A stretch of DNA of 64,000 nucleotides, taken from NCBI GenBank assembly GCA_000961585.1, contig LADN01000043.1:62001-126000 (forward strand), written 5' to 3'. Both the position numbers and the translations under genes were made by a program. Below are positions 1 to 9,532 of this stretch, piece after piece. Within the stretch, counting starts at the first letter, position 1. Each line of letters opens with the position of its first letter. The notes beneath the pieces are model-generated. The model did no database searches. It saw only the letters and a list, made by a program, of their open reading frames with translations, and was not told where the DNA came from. This stretch comes from Peptococcaceae bacterium BRH_c4a. GTDB lineage: Bacteria; Bacillota; Desulfotomaculia; Desulfotomaculales; Desulfocucumaceae.

Positions 1-615
1 GTCCTCTCTGGCCTCCACTCCAACAGACCCCTGCCCCACGGCCGGGAGGGACACCTCGAAGGGCACCAGCTCAGTGATTCTCTCCTTAAAGCCCAGCCGC
101 ACAATACCGGCATAGGCCAATATCAAGGCGTCCATACTTTCGGTGTCAAGCTTTCGCAGCCTGGTAATGAGATTTCCCCTTACATTGACCATTTGCAGAT
201 CCGGCCGGAACCGCTTTATCTGAGCTATTCTGCGCAGGCTGCTGGTCCCTATCACAGATCCCCGGGGCAGTTCTGAAATGCCGCCCCTCTTGGAGACCAG
301 GACGTCCCCGGGATACTCTCTCCGGCATATGGCCGCCAGCGCAATTCCGCAGGGAAGCACCGTGGGAAGGTCCTTCATGCTGTGGACGGCCATGTCCACC
401 TCTTTGTTAATTAAAGCCGTCTCCAGTTCCCTGGTGAACAGTCCCTTGTCCCCTATCTTGGCCAAGGCCGAGTCCAGTATGTTATCGCCCTTGGTTTTTA
501 TTCCCACCAGGCTTACACTGATACCCGGGCAGATTTCCCTCAGCCGCCCGGCCACCCACTGGGCCTGCCACATGGCCAGCCTGCTTTCCCTTGTGCCAAT
601 CCTGAATTCGCGCAT
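1..615 (-). CDS. hemC: Hydroxymethylbilane synthase (porphobilinogen deaminase), 3' end outside window
   Basis: The minus-strand frame opens with ATG at 615 (MREFRIGTRESRLAMWQAQ) and stays open to base 1, so 205 codons are present and the C-terminus lies outside the window. Family hallmarks visible are the GTRESRLA start, the KTKGD loop, VHSMKDLP, the phosphate-binding GTSSLRR and the later GQG..G.E.R segment. The enzyme condenses four porphobilinogens into hydroxymethylbilane using a dipyrromethane cofactor. It lies just downstream of hemA (60-base gap) on the same strand, so it belongs to a tetrapyrrole operon reading right to left. Confidence 0.95.
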   Translation of the reverse strand, partial: MREFRIGTRESRLAMWQAQWVAGRLREICPGISVSLVGIKTKGDNILDSALAKIGDKGLFTRELETALINKEVDMAVHSMKDLPTVLPCGIALAAICRREYPGDVLVSKRGGISELPRGSVIGTSSLRRIAQIKRFRPDLQMVNVRGNLITRLRKLDTESMDALILAYAGIVRLGFKERITELVPFEVSLPAVGQGSVGVEARED

Positions 616-675
616 CTACCGATCCTCCCGGATCACAATATAATTCAATTTAACCGTAAATATCAAATAATTGGA

Positions 676-2001
676 TCAGCGCCCCTTTACCAGCTTTATA
701 CCGGTTTTGATTTTTTTGGACTTTATCTGCTGGCCTGGAACGTCAAGGTCGAAAAGATTCTGCAGCACCTCGGTGTAAAGATGGCCCTCCGGTGAAAGGG
801 CGTATTCCTTTATCCGGGTGACCGGTATGTGCAGCAGTTGGTTGACGATGGAATTGGCCAGGGAGCCGACCACTTTTCTGTCATGGGGGGATATTTCGCC
901 CAGCCTGTTTAATGCCCGCGCCAGTTCCCTTTGTTTTATCTGGTCACCCAGTTTTTTGAGGGAAGCGATGGTGGGCACCACAAACTGTGTTCCCAGCCAT
1001 TTCATAAATTCATCCAGGTCTTCCTCTATGATGCTTTCGGCCTCCACAGCCGCTTTTTTTCTTTCAGAAAGATTCTGATCAACCACATTTTTCAGGTCGT
1101 CCACGTCAAAAAGGGTAACCCCCTCAATGTCCCCCGCAGAGGGTTCTATATCCCTGGGAACGGCTATATCAATGATCATTATTTTGTTTCCGCCCCGGTT
1201 TTTCATCAGATCCAATACTTCATTGCGCCTGACCACATAGTGGGATGCCGAGGTGCAGCTTATTATAATATCGGCCCCGGCCATACAGCTTGAAAGCTGG
1301 TCAAACCTAACGGCCTTGCCGCCAAACTTTCGGGCCATCCTCTCGGCCTTTTCATGGGACCGGTTGGATACTATTATTCCGGAAACCCCGTTGGATACCA
1401 GGTGAAGGGCGGTCAGCTCACTCATTTTGCCTGCTCCGATAACCAGCACCGACCGGCCCCGCAGGTCGCCAAAGGTTTGGCGGGCCAGTTCCACCGCGGC
1501 GTAACTTATGGAAACCGAATTCTTATCAATGCCGGTTTCGGTTCGGACCCTTTTGCCAACAGTAATGGCCTGTTGAAAAAGGGTATTCAGCACCTTGTTG
1601 GTGGACCCGTAATTACAGGCTGCCTGGTAGGCGCTCCTGACCTGCCCCAGAATCTGGGTTTCTCCTAAAACCATGGAGTCCAGTCCTGAAGTCACCCTGA
1701 ACAGATGCCTTATGGCGTCATAGAGGCTGTGGACATAGGTGCAGTTCTTTATTTCAGATATATCAACCCCGGACTTTCCCGAAAGAAAATCCCATATTGC
1801 CCCCAGACCGTCATCGAACTCTCTGCTGGCGGCATAGATTTCGGTCCGGTTGCAGGTGGATATGATCACACAGCCCTCTATGGCCGGGTATGAACTTAAC
1901 TTTTTCAGCCATTCTTCCAGAGAGAGTTCCGAGAAAGACAGCTTTTCCCTTACTTCAACGGGTGCTGTCCTGTGATTCACTCCCACCGCAAATACAAGCA
2001 T
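676..2001 (-). CDS. hemA: Glutamyl-tRNA reductase
   Basis: A 441-residue NADPH-dependent glutamyl-tRNA reductase, first committed step of C5-pathway tetrapyrrole synthesis. It starts [19 protein letters not shown], carries the nucleophilic Cys in TCNRTEIYA, the GETQILGQV tRNA-binding segment, a nucleotide-binding VLVIGAGKM and the C-terminal dimerisation helices. The ATG at 2001 is chosen because the family begins here; AAAGGAG sits 10 bases upstream, and upstream in-frame codons would extend deeper into the preceding gene. Its first 47 bases overlap the end of the precorrin-2 dehydrogenase gene, suggesting translational coupling. Confidence 0.95.
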   Translation of the reverse strand: MLVFAVGVNHRTAPVEVREKLSFSELSLEEWLKKLSSYPAIEGCVIISTCNRTEIYAASREFDDGLGAIWDFLSGKSGVDISEIKNCTYVHSLYDAIRHLFRVTSGLDSMVLGETQILGQVRSAYQAACNYGSTNKVLNTLFQQAITVGKRVRTETGIDKNSVSISYAAVELARQTFGDLRGRSVLVIGAGKMSELTALHLVSNGVSGIIVSNRSHEKAERMARKFGGKAVRFDQLSSCMAGADIIISCTSASHYVVRRNEVLDLMKNRGGNKIMIIDIAVPRDIEPSAGDIEGVTLFDVDDLKNVVDQNLSERKKAAVEAESIIEEDLDEFMKWLGTQFVVPTIASLKKLGDQIKQRELARALNRLGEISPHDRKVVGSLANSIVNQLLHIPVTRIKEYALSPEGHLYTEVLQNLFDLDVPGQQIKSKKIKTGIKLVKGR

Positions 2002-2617
2002 TCCTAATGCGCTCCTTTGCCAGTTCAAACTTCCCTTCCCAGAGAAGTTCCATAATTGTTTGTTCCAGCAGGGCTGTCAGTATTCTTTCCTTTTCCGCCG
2101 GGTCGCAGGTCTCTTTTATGACCTTCTCCCTTAATTCCCCTATCAGTTCCACCACTTCATCATATTCAGCAGGGAAAATACCTTCCAGCCTCTCCCTGAT
2201 TTTTCTGGCCAGCATAGGGCTTTTTCCATCGGTGGAAACGGCTATCTGCAGGGATCCCCTTTGGACCACCGCCGGCACATAAAAATTACCTCTGGGAGGG
2301 TCGTCCACCACATTTACCAGTATTCCCCTGTTCATGCAGTGGGCCGAAACCCTGGCGTTAACCTCTTCCTCGTCGGTGGCGCCGATCACCAGGAAGGCGC
2401 CATCGAGATGGCTTTCCTGGTAGTTCTCCCTGATGTGTTCAACCTTTCCCTCTTGAACCAGACTTATTATCCCTGCGGTTATCTCCGGGCTCACCAGCCG
2501 CACCAGGGCGCCCCGGTCCAGAAGGGAGTGAACCTTTCTTTCGGCCACCTTCCCTCCGCCCACCACCAGGCAAATCCGGTTTTCAACATTAAGGGAGACT
2601 AAATAACATTTCGGCAA
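1955..2617 (-). CDS. Precorrin-2 dehydrogenase / sirohydrochlorin ferrochelatase (CysG N-terminal type)
   Basis: A 220-residue protein of the Met8/SirC/CysG-N family. It has the NAD-binding [11 protein letters not shown] loop at residues 18-28, the conserved Asp/Glu-rich ATDEEEVN segment and the [23 protein letters not shown] stretch (positions about 110-132) typical of this family. It oxidises precorrin-2 to sirohydrochlorin and may insert iron, giving siroheme for sulfite or nitrite reductase or precursors for the alternative heme route. It is first in a coupled unit with hemA and hemC. Whether it keeps chelatase activity cannot be read from the sequence. Confidence 0.9.
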   Translation of the reverse strand: MPKCYLVSLNVENRICLVVGGGKVAERKVHSLLDRGALVRLVSPEITAGIISLVQEGKVEHIRENYQESHLDGAFLVIGATDEEEVNARVSAHCMNRGILVNVVDDPPRGNFYVPAVVQRGSLQIAVSTDGKSPMLARKIRERLEGIFPAEYDEVVELIGELREKVIKETCDPAEKERILTALLEQTIMELLWEGKFELAKERIRNACICGGSESQDSTR

Positions 2618-2651
2618 AGTCTATCATTCTCTCTATAAATCTTTTTTTGGA

Positions 2652-3614
2652 CTAAAACTTTCTTATGCTTATGAATTCAGCCACCATATAAAGTATTTCC
2701 CTGGCCGGTATGTCAGGAAGCCTCTTCAGTTGCTTCCTGGCGTTTCCGATGTATCTTTGCACTATTTTATTGGAATAATCCACTCCCCCGCAAGAGACAA
2801 TCATTTCGCAGGCTTCATTTATTTCTTCATGACTTTTTTCTTCCCCGGACAGGATCTCTGCCAGCCTGTCCCTCCGTTCACTGTGCCCCAGGGCATATAT
2901 GAGGGGGAGCGTTACTATTCCCTGCTTCAGGTCGCTTCCTATGGGTTTGCCCAGTTGCGCCTCATCGGCCACCAGGTCCAGTATGTCGTCGGTGATCTGG
3001 AAGGCCATGCCTATACTATGCCCGTACCTTCTGAGGGGCAGGTGCACTGACTGGGGCGCACCGCAGGCCACCGCCCCCAACTGGCAGCTGGCGGCTATCA
3101 AAAGGGCCGTTTTACTCTTTATACGGTAAAAATAGTCCCTTACCGTCTGGTCGGCCCTTTTTGAGGTGGAAAGCTGCTGTATTTCTCCCTCGCTCATTTT
3201 TACGCTGGTGTCTGCCAGAACCCTCGGAATTATTAAATTATCGTATCCGGCTATTAGTTTTAACGACTTTCCAAAAAGATAATCACCCAGATGCATGGAT
3301 ATTTTATTTCCCCACATGGCCTTGACTGTGGGAATGTTCCTCCTGGTAACCGAGGAGTCCACCACATCGTCATGCACCAGTGAGGCCATATGAATCAGTT
3401 CCAGGGCCACGGCCAGCGGCAGTATCTTTTTATAATCGTAATTGTAGAATTTTCCTCCCAAAAAACAGAAGGCCGGTCTCAACCTTTTTCCACCGGCGCT
3501 TATAAGGTGAACCGAGGTGTCCTTGATGAGGGGGTCAGACTCCCGGACAATATTCCGCAATTCCTTCTCCACACAGGCTATTTCTTCTTTTATTTCATTG
3601 AAAATATCCAGCAA
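2652..3614 (-). CDS. Long-chain polyprenyl diphosphate synthase (heptaprenyl/octaprenyl type)
   Basis: A 320-residue trans-isoprenyl diphosphate synthase. The first aspartate-rich motif HDDVVD is at residues 81-86 and the second, TDDILD, at 208-213; GGKRLRP lies at 41-47. The product is most likely the side chain of menaquinone. The start is a TTG at 3614 preceded by a GGTGA-type site, or a later codon; the family begins near here. It reads in the same direction as the downstream tetrapyrrole genes with a 34-base gap, so it probably heads that operon. Chain length cannot be judged without modelling the residues before the first DDxxD. Confidence 0.9.
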   Translation of the reverse strand: MLDIFNEIKEEIACVEKELRNIVRESDPLIKDTSVHLISAGGKRLRPAFCFLGGKFYNYDYKKILPLAVALELIHMASLVHDDVVDSSVTRRNIPTVKAMWGNKISMHLGDYLFGKSLKLIAGYDNLIIPRVLADTSVKMSEGEIQQLSTSKRADQTVRDYFYRIKSKTALLIAASCQLGAVACGAPQSVHLPLRRYGHSIGMAFQITDDILDLVADEAQLGKPIGSDLKQGIVTLPLIYALGHSERRDRLAEILSGEEKSHEEINEACEMIVSCGGVDYSNKIVQRYIGNARKQLKRLPDIPAREILYMVAEFISIRKF

Positions 3615-3869
3615 AACTTTTCACCCGCTCACCGTATTGTGGAGTTATGCAAATAACCCGTCACATGAAAAGCCTCTTCCCGATAGGTTTAACTGCGATC
3701 CAGCCGTTCGTAAGAAGAAGTTTCTATATATATGCCCTTTTAAAACCTTATAATAGATTATTATATTTTTTGCCATAAATCAATGGCAGAGGATGGTTTA
3801 TGGCCTTATTTTATTCTAAATAGATTAAACCAATGTAACCCAAACCTGTTTTAACCAAACCACAGTCCC

Positions 3870-3898
3870 TTGTTTCCCAATATTCGATCTGTTATAAT
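3870..3898 (+). promoter_or_regulatory. Vegetative (sigma-A) promoter of the tRNA-Sec gene
   Basis: TTGTTT (3870-3875), a 17-base spacer and a perfect TATAAT (3893-3898). Transcription would begin about 3905, some ten bases before the mature tRNA 5' end. This is the cleanest vegetative promoter seen in the window. Confidence 0.8.
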
Positions 3899-3915
3899 GT
3901 TTTTCATAGTTATAT

Positions 3916-4012
3916 GGGGGTGGATGGTGCCTGGTGGTGCTCCTGGTCTTCAAAACCAGTGTCGGGCGGACAACCCGTCCTGGGTGGGTTCGATTCCCAC
4001 ACACCCCCGCCA
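3916..4012 (+). tRNA. selC: Selenocysteine tRNA (anticodon TCA)
   Basis: The cloverleaf can be folded by hand: acceptor strands 3916-3923 and 4001-4008, anticodon stem 3943-3947/3955-3959 around a seven-base loop with TCA at 3950-3952, a long GC-rich variable arm (about 3961-3980), T stem 3984-3988/3996-4000 with loop TTCGATT, discriminator G at 4009 and encoded CCA at 4010-4012. The 8+5 acceptor/T arrangement, the UCA anticodon and the long variable arm are specific to tRNA-Sec. The eighth acceptor pair reads G3923-A4001, a mismatch. It supplies the UGA decoder needed by the bamF selenoprotein at 46.6 kb. No selA, selB or selD is seen in the window. Confidence 0.95.
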
Positions 4013-4020
4013 AAAGATAA

Positions 4021-4048
4021 AAAAACCTCCTCATCGGGAGGTTTTTTT
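4021..4048 (+). terminator. Rho-independent terminator of tRNA-Sec
   Basis: AAAAACCTCC (4021-4030), loop TCATCG, then the complementary GGAGGTTTTT running into a T tract to 4048. It lies directly after the CCA end. Confidence 0.85.
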
Positions 4049-4064
4049 ATAATGAGGTGATGCT

Positions 4065-4394
4065 TTGGAAATTGCCAAATCGATTTTTTATTTTGTGGTG
4101 GCCGGTTTATTTGAGATCGGGGGCGGCTATCTGGTCTGGCTGTGGCTGCGGGAAGGAAAGAGCTTCTGGTTTGCCGTGCTGGGGGCCGTCATTCTATTCC
4201 TTTACGCAATTGTGCCCACTTTTCAGCCCGCAAATTTTGGACGTGTTTATGCGGCCTACGGCGGTGTGTTCATCGTGCTGTCAATATTATGGGGCTGGAA
4301 GATCGACCAGATCGTTCCGGATAGATTTGACCTCCTGGGGGGCCTGATTGCCCTGGCCGGCGTTCTGGTGATAATGTATTGGCCCAGGGGCTGA
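4065..4394 (+). CDS. YnfA/UPF0060 family small membrane protein
   Basis: A 109-residue protein with four hydrophobic helices covering most of its length, beginning [19 protein letters not shown]. The glutamate in helix 1 ([10 protein letters not shown]) and the closing [10 protein letters not shown] are typical of UPF0060/YnfA, an inner-membrane family resembling half-size SMR transporters. Function is not firmly known. The start is TTG at 4065, five bases after GAGGTG. It stands alone on the plus strand immediately after the tRNA-Sec terminator. Confidence 0.85.
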   Translation: MEIAKSIFYFVVAGLFEIGGGYLVWLWLREGKSFWFAVLGAVILFLYAIVPTFQPANFGRVYAAYGGVFIVLSILWGWKIDQIVPDRFDLLGGLIALAGVLVIMYWPRG

Positions 4395-4441
4395 CATTTT
4401 ACATTAATATAGCGTGCCAATTGCAAAATGCAAATAAATAA

Positions 4442-4575
4442 TTGGTATAATTTTCACCATGTTTTCCATGAAGGCGCTGAACCCTTCATGGCGATCTTCG
4501 CTGGCAAAGGTCGATATAAAGTTCTTTATCTCGAAGTCCGGGGCATCGTAAATGGTATGAGATTGATTTTTTACC
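4442..4575 (-). pseudogene. C-terminal remnant of an enoyl-CoA hydratase (crotonase)
   Basis: On the minus strand an open stretch reads DAPDFEIKNFISTFASED followed by RHEGFSAFMEN. The pattern F.S.D..EGF.AFME is the usual C-terminal signature of crotonases. There is no start and no N-terminal two thirds; the frame continues into unrelated sequence. It is read as a decayed duplicate of the crotonase genes common elsewhere in this window. The rest of the 4395-4735 gap holds nothing else that I can name. Confidence 0.45.
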
Positions 4576-4735
4576 ATTTACGGCTGTAAGAAAATCAGAC
4601 ACTGTATGATGTTTGTACAAATGGCCCATCATGCAGCCTGCCGGCGTAAAGGTCATGCTAAAACAGCATAAATTCAAGCCATCGGCTTCGTTAGCGGCAA
4701 CCCCCTTAAGGTCCGAGCGATCAAGGTTTTGTTTT

Positions 4736-6787
4736 TTAGGCCGGTATCACACGGCAAAGCACCGTTTTAAAGTCGGGGTAAGCTGTGATGGGGTCAATGA
4801 TATCCATATCAACCAATAAGTTAACGTTTGCATTGGCCCATCCGTGCGGGACGCTTACCACACCAAGCGCTATTTTATCAGTGGTACGCACGCGCATTTG
4901 TATCTTTCCATTTTTAGTCTCGATCTGTGCCAAACTGCCGTCCGTCAGCCCGTACTGCGCAGCTGTAGCCGGGTGTATTTCCGCCAGGGGTTCAGGATTG
5001 CTGTTGCGTAACGCAGACACCTGGTGTAATTGGGTGTGGGTAAATTCCTGCACCCGTTCGCCGCTAATTAAAATGAGTGGAAACCGCCGGTAAAGTTCAG
5101 GGGTGCTGAACGGGCTCTGGCCTGGCTCAAGATATACCGGCAGAGGATCATATCCGTGATCTTTTAAGGTTTGCGAGTATATCTCCACCTTCTCGCTGGG
5201 TGTGCCTAATTTTTTGTATTGATAAACAAGGTATTCCTTTTCCCCGTAATAAGCGCCTAATGGATTGGCATTCAGCTCGTCTTTCAGTTTGCCGGGTTTT
5301 AAAAAAGCGTCAACCACCTCTTCCTCGCTCTGCCATGGGAAATACTCGCCCAGGCCTAGGCGGCGGCCCAGTTCACTCCAAATTTTCCAGTCGGGCCAGC
5401 TTTCGCCCACGGGTTCGATCACCTTGTGGTGGATCATTGCGTACGGCTCACCGTGGACAACACCGTAAACGTACGCCAGGCCGCCTTTCTCCAGGAAAGT
5501 AGTGGCCGGCAAAACCACATCCGCCAGTTCAGCCGTCTCGGTAAGAAAAGGATCCATCACCGCCAGAAAATCAAGGCTGGCAAAGGCATCTTTAAACCGC
5601 TGCGCCGCGGGGAAGGATACAACCGGATTGGCTGCGGCAACGATACTGGCCCTGATGGGGTAGGGTTTTCCTTCCAGGGCCGCCTGGGGAAAAAGAGTCG
5701 CTATCCCGAACGGCGCCTGGCGGCCCCACAGGGAGCTGAAAATGGGGTATTCCCCGGCCCCGATCGACTCCTCCCGATCTTTCAGGCTTAAATTCGCCAG
5801 AGGGACCCGGGGTACGGTCACCCAACTCCCCGGAACTGCAAAATTACCCGTTACCGCCTGCAGGATTGACAAAAGGCGGGAGTTTTGCAAGCCGTTCCGG
5901 TGCTGGTCAAGGCTGTTTATCCCCTGGATAATGCAGCTTGGTTTAGCCTGGGCAAAAATCCTGGCCACGTTTTTAATGTCGGCAGCAGGCAGCCAGGTAA
6001 TGTCCTGAGCCCATTCGGGGGTATATTTCTGGACGTGATCCACCAGCTCTGCAAAGCCGACTGTATATTTTCCAACAAACTCTTTGTCGTAAAGGTCTTC
6101 GTTGATTATCACGTTCAGCATCGCCAGGCCAAGGGCTGCGTCAGTGCCCGGGCGGATCGGCAAATAGTAGGCTTTCTCGGCCAGCGGTATGCGTTTGGGG
6201 TTGACAACAATCAGCTGGAGGTTGTCCTCACTTAACTTTTTACGGATCTGTTCGCCCAGCATTCCCTTAGCCCCGTCAGGGTTGTGCCCCCACAGTATAA
6301 TGCACCGTGAGGGACCGGGGTCGTCCAGCGGATAACGGCCAAAGGTCAGCTGACGGGCCAGAATGCGCGCCCGGTAGCAGATGTTTTCCACCGACAGGAG
6401 GTTGGGAGTGCCGAAAGCGCCCTTAAAACGGCGGGCAAAGGTGGCCACCTCGATGTTCTCCACGCCCACGGAGCCGCAAAAAACGGCCAGCGACCGGGCG
6501 CCATGCTTTTTCTTAACTTCATTCAATTTTTCCGCACAGTAGTCTAAGGCTTTGTTCCAGCCCACCTTTTGCCAGCGGCCTTTTTCCCGCAGCATTGGGG
6601 TCGTCAGACGGCTGGCCGAGTATACATAACTGGGCAGGGCCTCCCCCCGGGGGCAGATATAGCCCCGGCTCACCGGGTGCTCCGGCAGGCCTTCCACCTT
6701 TATTAAACGCCCGTCCTTAACATGTGCTTTGATCCCGCAGTCCCAGACGCACAGCATGCAATCGCTGATTTTTGTTTCAATAGTCAT
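4736..6787 (-). CDS. Molybdopterin (bis-MGD) oxidoreductase with one N-terminal 4Fe-4S cluster
   Basis: A 683-residue catalytic subunit of the DMSO-reductase superfamily. Cluster ligands are Cys10, Cys13, Cys17 and Cys45. Cys137 in VENICYRAR is the likely metal ligand, so this is a Cys and not a selenocysteine enzyme. The nucleotide-binding LWGHNPDGAKG follows, and a C-terminal MopB-binding domain carries LISGERVQEFTHTQ. No Tat signal is visible, so a cytoplasmic enzyme is expected. No small Fe-S or membrane subunit is adjacent, unlike Phs/Psr systems. The substrate is unknown; formate dehydrogenase-like, hydroxylase/transhydroxylase-like or reductase roles are all possible. RBS AAAGGGGGG precedes the ATG. 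Its regulator is probably the sigma-54 activator that follows upstream at 7-8.8 kb. Confidence 0.85.
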   Translation of the reverse strand: MTIETKISDCMLCVWDCGIKAHVKDGRLIKVEGLPEHPVSRGYICPRGEALPSYVYSASRLTTPMLREKGRWQKVGWNKALDYCAEKLNEVKKKHGARSLAVFCGSVGVENIEVATFARRFKGAFGTPNLLSVENICYRARILARQLTFGRYPLDDPGPSRCIILWGHNPDGAKGMLGEQIRKKLSEDNLQLIVVNPKRIPLAEKAYYLPIRPGTDAALGLAMLNVIINEDLYDKEFVGKYTVGFAELVDHVQKYTPEWAQDITWLPAADIKNVARIFAQAKPSCIIQGINSLDQHRNGLQNSRLLSILQAVTGNFAVPGSWVTVPRVPLANLSLKDREESIGAGEYPIFSSLWGRQAPFGIATLFPQAALEGKPYPIRASIVAAANPVVSFPAAQRFKDAFASLDFLAVMDPFLTETAELADVVLPATTFLEKGGLAYVYGVVHGEPYAMIHHKVIEPVGESWPDWKIWSELGRRLGLGEYFPWQSEEEVVDAFLKPGKLKDELNANPLGAYYGEKEYLVYQYKKLGTPSEKVEIYSQTLKDHGYDPLPVYLEPGQSPFSTPELYRRFPLILISGERVQEFTHTQLHQVSALRNSNPEPLAEIHPATAAQYGLTDGSLAQIETKNGKIQMRVRTTDKIALGVVSVPHGWANANVNLLVDMDIIDPITAYPDFKTVLCRVIPA

Positions 6788-6819
6788 AGGAATCCCCCCT
6801 TTGAGTTTTCTATATATCT

Positions 6820-6835
6820 AGCAATTTCTATGCTA
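6820..6835 (-). promoter_or_regulatory. Degenerate sigma-54 promoter for the molybdopterin oxidoreductase
   Basis: On the minus strand TAGCATAGAAATTGCT has the -12 TTGCT and correct spacing, but the -24 GG reads AG. It lies about 20 bases upstream of a plausible start of transcription for the gene at 6787. A palindromic element begins directly at its upstream edge. Compare the perfect versions at 23506, 40796 and 56440. Confidence 0.45.
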
Positions 6836-6959
6836 GGAGGCTGTTGAAAAAGTCCATCTGCGGCGTTGCGGCGGCGGCTTCAATGCTCAACGCACAAGGA
6901 GTACGCCTCCGCTTGAAGCCTTGCCGCGCCTTGCATCTGGAGCTTTTTGAACAGCCTCC
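6836..6959. mobile_element. 124-bp palindromic MITE-like element
   Basis: Terminal inverted repeats GGAGGCTGTTGAAAAAG (6836-6852) and the near-perfect complement CTTTTTGAACAGCCTCC (6943-6959). Internal sequence is also imperfectly self-complementary (TCCATCTGCGGCG against CGCCTTGCATCTGGA). No coding capacity. It resembles the non-autonomous palindromic repeats common in anaerobe genomes. It lies between the regulator gene and the molybdopterin oxidoreductase promoter. Confidence 0.8.
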
Positions 6960-7056
6960 GGTTGTAGTCGAATAAGTACTTTGTTGACCTCTTAATATAG
7001 TTTTGCAACACTCTCCTAGATATCCTTTGCCATCCCTCAAACAGTTGATTTCCGCG

Positions 7057-8790
7057 TCAACTGTTATTTATTTCTCTCAATTTATCGTACAAAGCGGCCC
7101 TGCTGATGCCTAATATTTTTGCCGCCCTGGATTTATTTCCCTTTGTGATCTCCAGTGCTTTTATTATCGTTTCTTTCTCTACTTCATATAATGCAAGTCC
7201 GTATTCCTGTTTATACATATTTTTTTGATCCCGAGAATAGATACCAAGGTCATCCAATTGAATTGAACTATTGTTACAATAAATTACTGCCCGTTCAATT
7301 ATATTTTCCAGTTCCCGAATATTTCCCGGCCAATGATAGTTTGTCAAAAAATCCGTAACCTCGTCTGTCACGCCATCAATACATTTTCCTGACTCCTTTC
7401 TGAATTTATTCAAAAAATGATCAAACAGAAGGGGAATATCTTCTTTGTGTTCTCTTAAAGGAGGTACCGTTAATTCCAATACCTTTAACCTGTAATAGAG
7501 GTCATTTCTAAACTGCCCCTCTTTTGTGAGTTTGTATAAATTCTTATTTGTTGCGGCAAGTATGCGAACATCGACTTTTTTGGTCTTAATCCCCCCTACC
7601 CGTTCCACTTCTTTCTCCTGAATTACACGCAGCAATTTGCTTTGCAAAGGCAGGGGCATATCGCCAATTTCATCCAGAAAAATTGTGCCTCCATCGGCAA
7701 GCTCAAACTTACCCGGTTTTCCATGTCTAAGGGCTCCGGTAAACGCCCCTCCTTCGTAGCCGAACAATTCCGCTTCGGCAAGCTCTGCAGGTATAGCGGC
7801 ACAGTTTACCTTTATGAAGGGGCGTTTAAACCGGTCACTTGCATTATGAATTGCCTGCGCAAGTACTTCTTTTCCTGTTCCACTTTCACCGGAAATAAGG
7901 ACGGTGGAAGAACTTGTAGCAGCTTGCTTGGCCTGCCTTTTGATTTCTGCTATGGTGGTGCTTTTGCCAATAATGTAATCGATTGTGTACTTCGTGCCAT
8001 TCAATTTAAATAATTCATCATTATTACGAGGCGGCTGAGCTGCAAAAGAAATGTTTTGAGGGTATTCCTCATTTTTTATGTAATGTTTAGCTGCATCGAT
8101 TTCTGCGGCATTCTGTAAAATCAAAATGGCGCCTTTTGTTTTGCCTGCATGAATTATGGGAAGTCCATCGACAATTAATACTTTTGAGAAAAAATTCAGT
8201 CTTTGCGGGCCCGTCCAAATACCATTAATTATTTCTTCAAAAGGCAGGTCCGGTAATATTTTTTTGATTTGCCCCCCAACCCGGATATCGGGAAGAAGCC
8301 GATCAAGATAAACACTGACTAGATTTATCGTCCCCCACTCATCGGTGGCCACAATCCCGCAGGGTACTTGTTGAAAAACGTTAGACATCTCTTCGTATAA
8401 AATTTCTATGTGGTCAAGCAAGTGATTGAGGGCCAACGCCTGGGTTATAATTCCACTCGGTCTGCCGTCCAGATCCACCACAGGGGTTTGGCCAATCCGG
8501 ACATTACGTAACCACAGTATTAATTCAGTAAGATTGTTAAAAGTTTTGTCTTCCCGAAAGTAAATGACGTCCCTCAGATAATATTGTTCTATACTGGTAT
8601 TCAGGTTAGCTCCCCGGAGAAGGCAATCATACAAGTTGAAGCGGGTAAATATGCCAATTAAAAGCCCATCCCTATTAACCACAGGGATTCCCATCATTCT
8701 GGCGCTGCGAAAGGCAAGCAATGCGTCTTGCACCGTGCTTTCAGGATTAAGGGCGACTGTTATTGGCGCCATAATATCCTTCGCCTTCAT
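7057..8790 (-). CDS. Sigma-54-dependent activator with CBS pair, PAS, AAA+ and Fis-type HTH
   Basis: A 577-residue enhancer-binding protein. Residues 1 to about 120 are two CBS domains ([12 protein letters not shown] start), which usually bind adenine nucleotides. A PAS-like region follows to about 240. The AAA+ domain has Walker A GESGTGKE, an intact GAFTGA loop and FLDEIGDM Walker B. The C-terminus ends in a Fis helix-turn-helix ([20 protein letters not shown]). ATG 8790 is chosen because GGGAGGAGC precedes it by a few bases. It reads toward the molybdopterin oxidoreductase and is its likely regulator; the CBS pair suggests control by energy charge or a nucleotide-containing ligand. Confidence 0.92.
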   Translation of the reverse strand: MKAKDIMAPITVALNPESTVQDALLAFRSARMMGIPVVNRDGLLIGIFTRFNLYDCLLRGANLNTSIEQYYLRDVIYFREDKTFNNLTELILWLRNVRIGQTPVVDLDGRPSGIITQALALNHLLDHIEILYEEMSNVFQQVPCGIVATDEWGTINLVSVYLDRLLPDIRVGGQIKKILPDLPFEEIINGIWTGPQRLNFFSKVLIVDGLPIIHAGKTKGAILILQNAAEIDAAKHYIKNEEYPQNISFAAQPPRNNDELFKLNGTKYTIDYIIGKSTTIAEIKRQAKQAATSSSTVLISGESGTGKEVLAQAIHNASDRFKRPFIKVNCAAIPAELAEAELFGYEGGAFTGALRHGKPGKFELADGGTIFLDEIGDMPLPLQSKLLRVIQEKEVERVGGIKTKKVDVRILAATNKNLYKLTKEGQFRNDLYYRLKVLELTVPPLREHKEDIPLLFDHFLNKFRKESGKCIDGVTDEVTDFLTNYHWPGNIRELENIIERAVIYCNNSSIQLDDLGIYSRDQKNMYKQEYGLALYEVEKETIIKALEITKGNKSRAAKILGISRAALYDKLREINNS

Positions 8791-8824
8791 ATGCTCCTCC
8801 CAAACCAAATACATTTTTTGATAC

Positions 8825-9532
8825 TCACCTTAATGTCTGACTCCTGTATTCCGATATAACGATCCTGGCGTCGGCTGCCAGGGAGCCTCCGGGGTGGGCA
8901 ATGACCGGGTTTAAGTCTATTTCTCTGATACCGGGGTAGCTTGTCACCAGTTGGGAAACCTTTGCCAGCATATCGGCCAGACCGGTCAGATCGGCCCCCG
9001 GCCTTCCCCGGTAGCCCTTCAGCAGGGCTATCCCCTTAATGGAATGGATCATCTCCAGGGCATCGGCTGTGGTAATGGGCGCCATTCTAAAAGACAGGTC
9101 CCCCAGTACCTCCACCGCAGCGCCGCCCAGCCCGAAGGCCATGACCGGGCCGAAATGACTGTCTGTAGTCATTCCTATGATCACCTCGACACCGGGGGGC
9201 GCCATGGGCTGCACCGTTGCCCCGGCGCCGGGGTCCAGCCCCCTGACCTTTTCACGCATATCGTTAAAGGCCCGGCTCACCTGTTCCGGGCAGTCCAGAT
9301 TCAGATAAACTCCCCCCACGTCGGATTTATGGGTAATTATCGTGGACCGTACCTTCAGCGCCACCGGAAATCCCATCTCACCGGCGGCCCGGGCCGCTTC
9401 CCCGGGGCTTTCCACCACCCGGCAGGGGGTGGACGGTATGCCCGCCAGGGCAAGTATTTGCTTGGACTCGTCCTCGGTAAGCACCTGGCGCCCTTCGGAC
9501 CTGGCCCCCTCCATGATTATATTGATACTCAC
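8825..9532 (-). CDS. ADP-forming acyl-CoA synthetase, ATP-grasp (beta) subunit
   Basis: A 235-residue ATP-grasp protein of the ADP-forming acetyl/acyl-CoA synthetase family (MEGARSEGRQVLTEDESKQ start, VALKVRSTIITHKSDVGGV, ending IREIDLNPVIAHPGG). It starts inside the stop of the alpha subunit gene (overlap of four bases), so the two are coupled. The pair interconverts acyl-CoA, ADP and phosphate with acid, CoA and ATP. It could harvest ATP from acetyl-CoA made by the pathway, or activate an aromatic acid at low cost. It is the last gene of the 17.9-8.8 kb operon. Confidence 0.9.
   Translation of the reverse strand: MSINIIMEGARSEGRQVLTEDESKQILALAGIPSTPCRVVESPGEAARAAGEMGFPVALKVRSTIITHKSDVGGVYLNLDCPEQVSRAFNDMREKVRGLDPGAGATVQPMAPPGVEVIIGMTTDSHFGPVMAFGLGGAAVEVLGDLSFRMAPITTADALEMIHSIKGIALLKGYRGRPGADLTGLADMLAKVSQLVTSYPGIREIDLNPVIAHPGGSLAADARIVISEYRSQTLR

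Noticed and set aside
4486-4677. A 63-residue minus-strand gene
   Set aside because: Its frame overlaps a recognisable crotonase C-terminus in another frame and has no RBS.
4736-6787. Selenocysteine-containing formate dehydrogenase
   Set aside because: The metal-ligand position is a plain Cys codon (Cys137), and no FDH partner subunits are adjacent.
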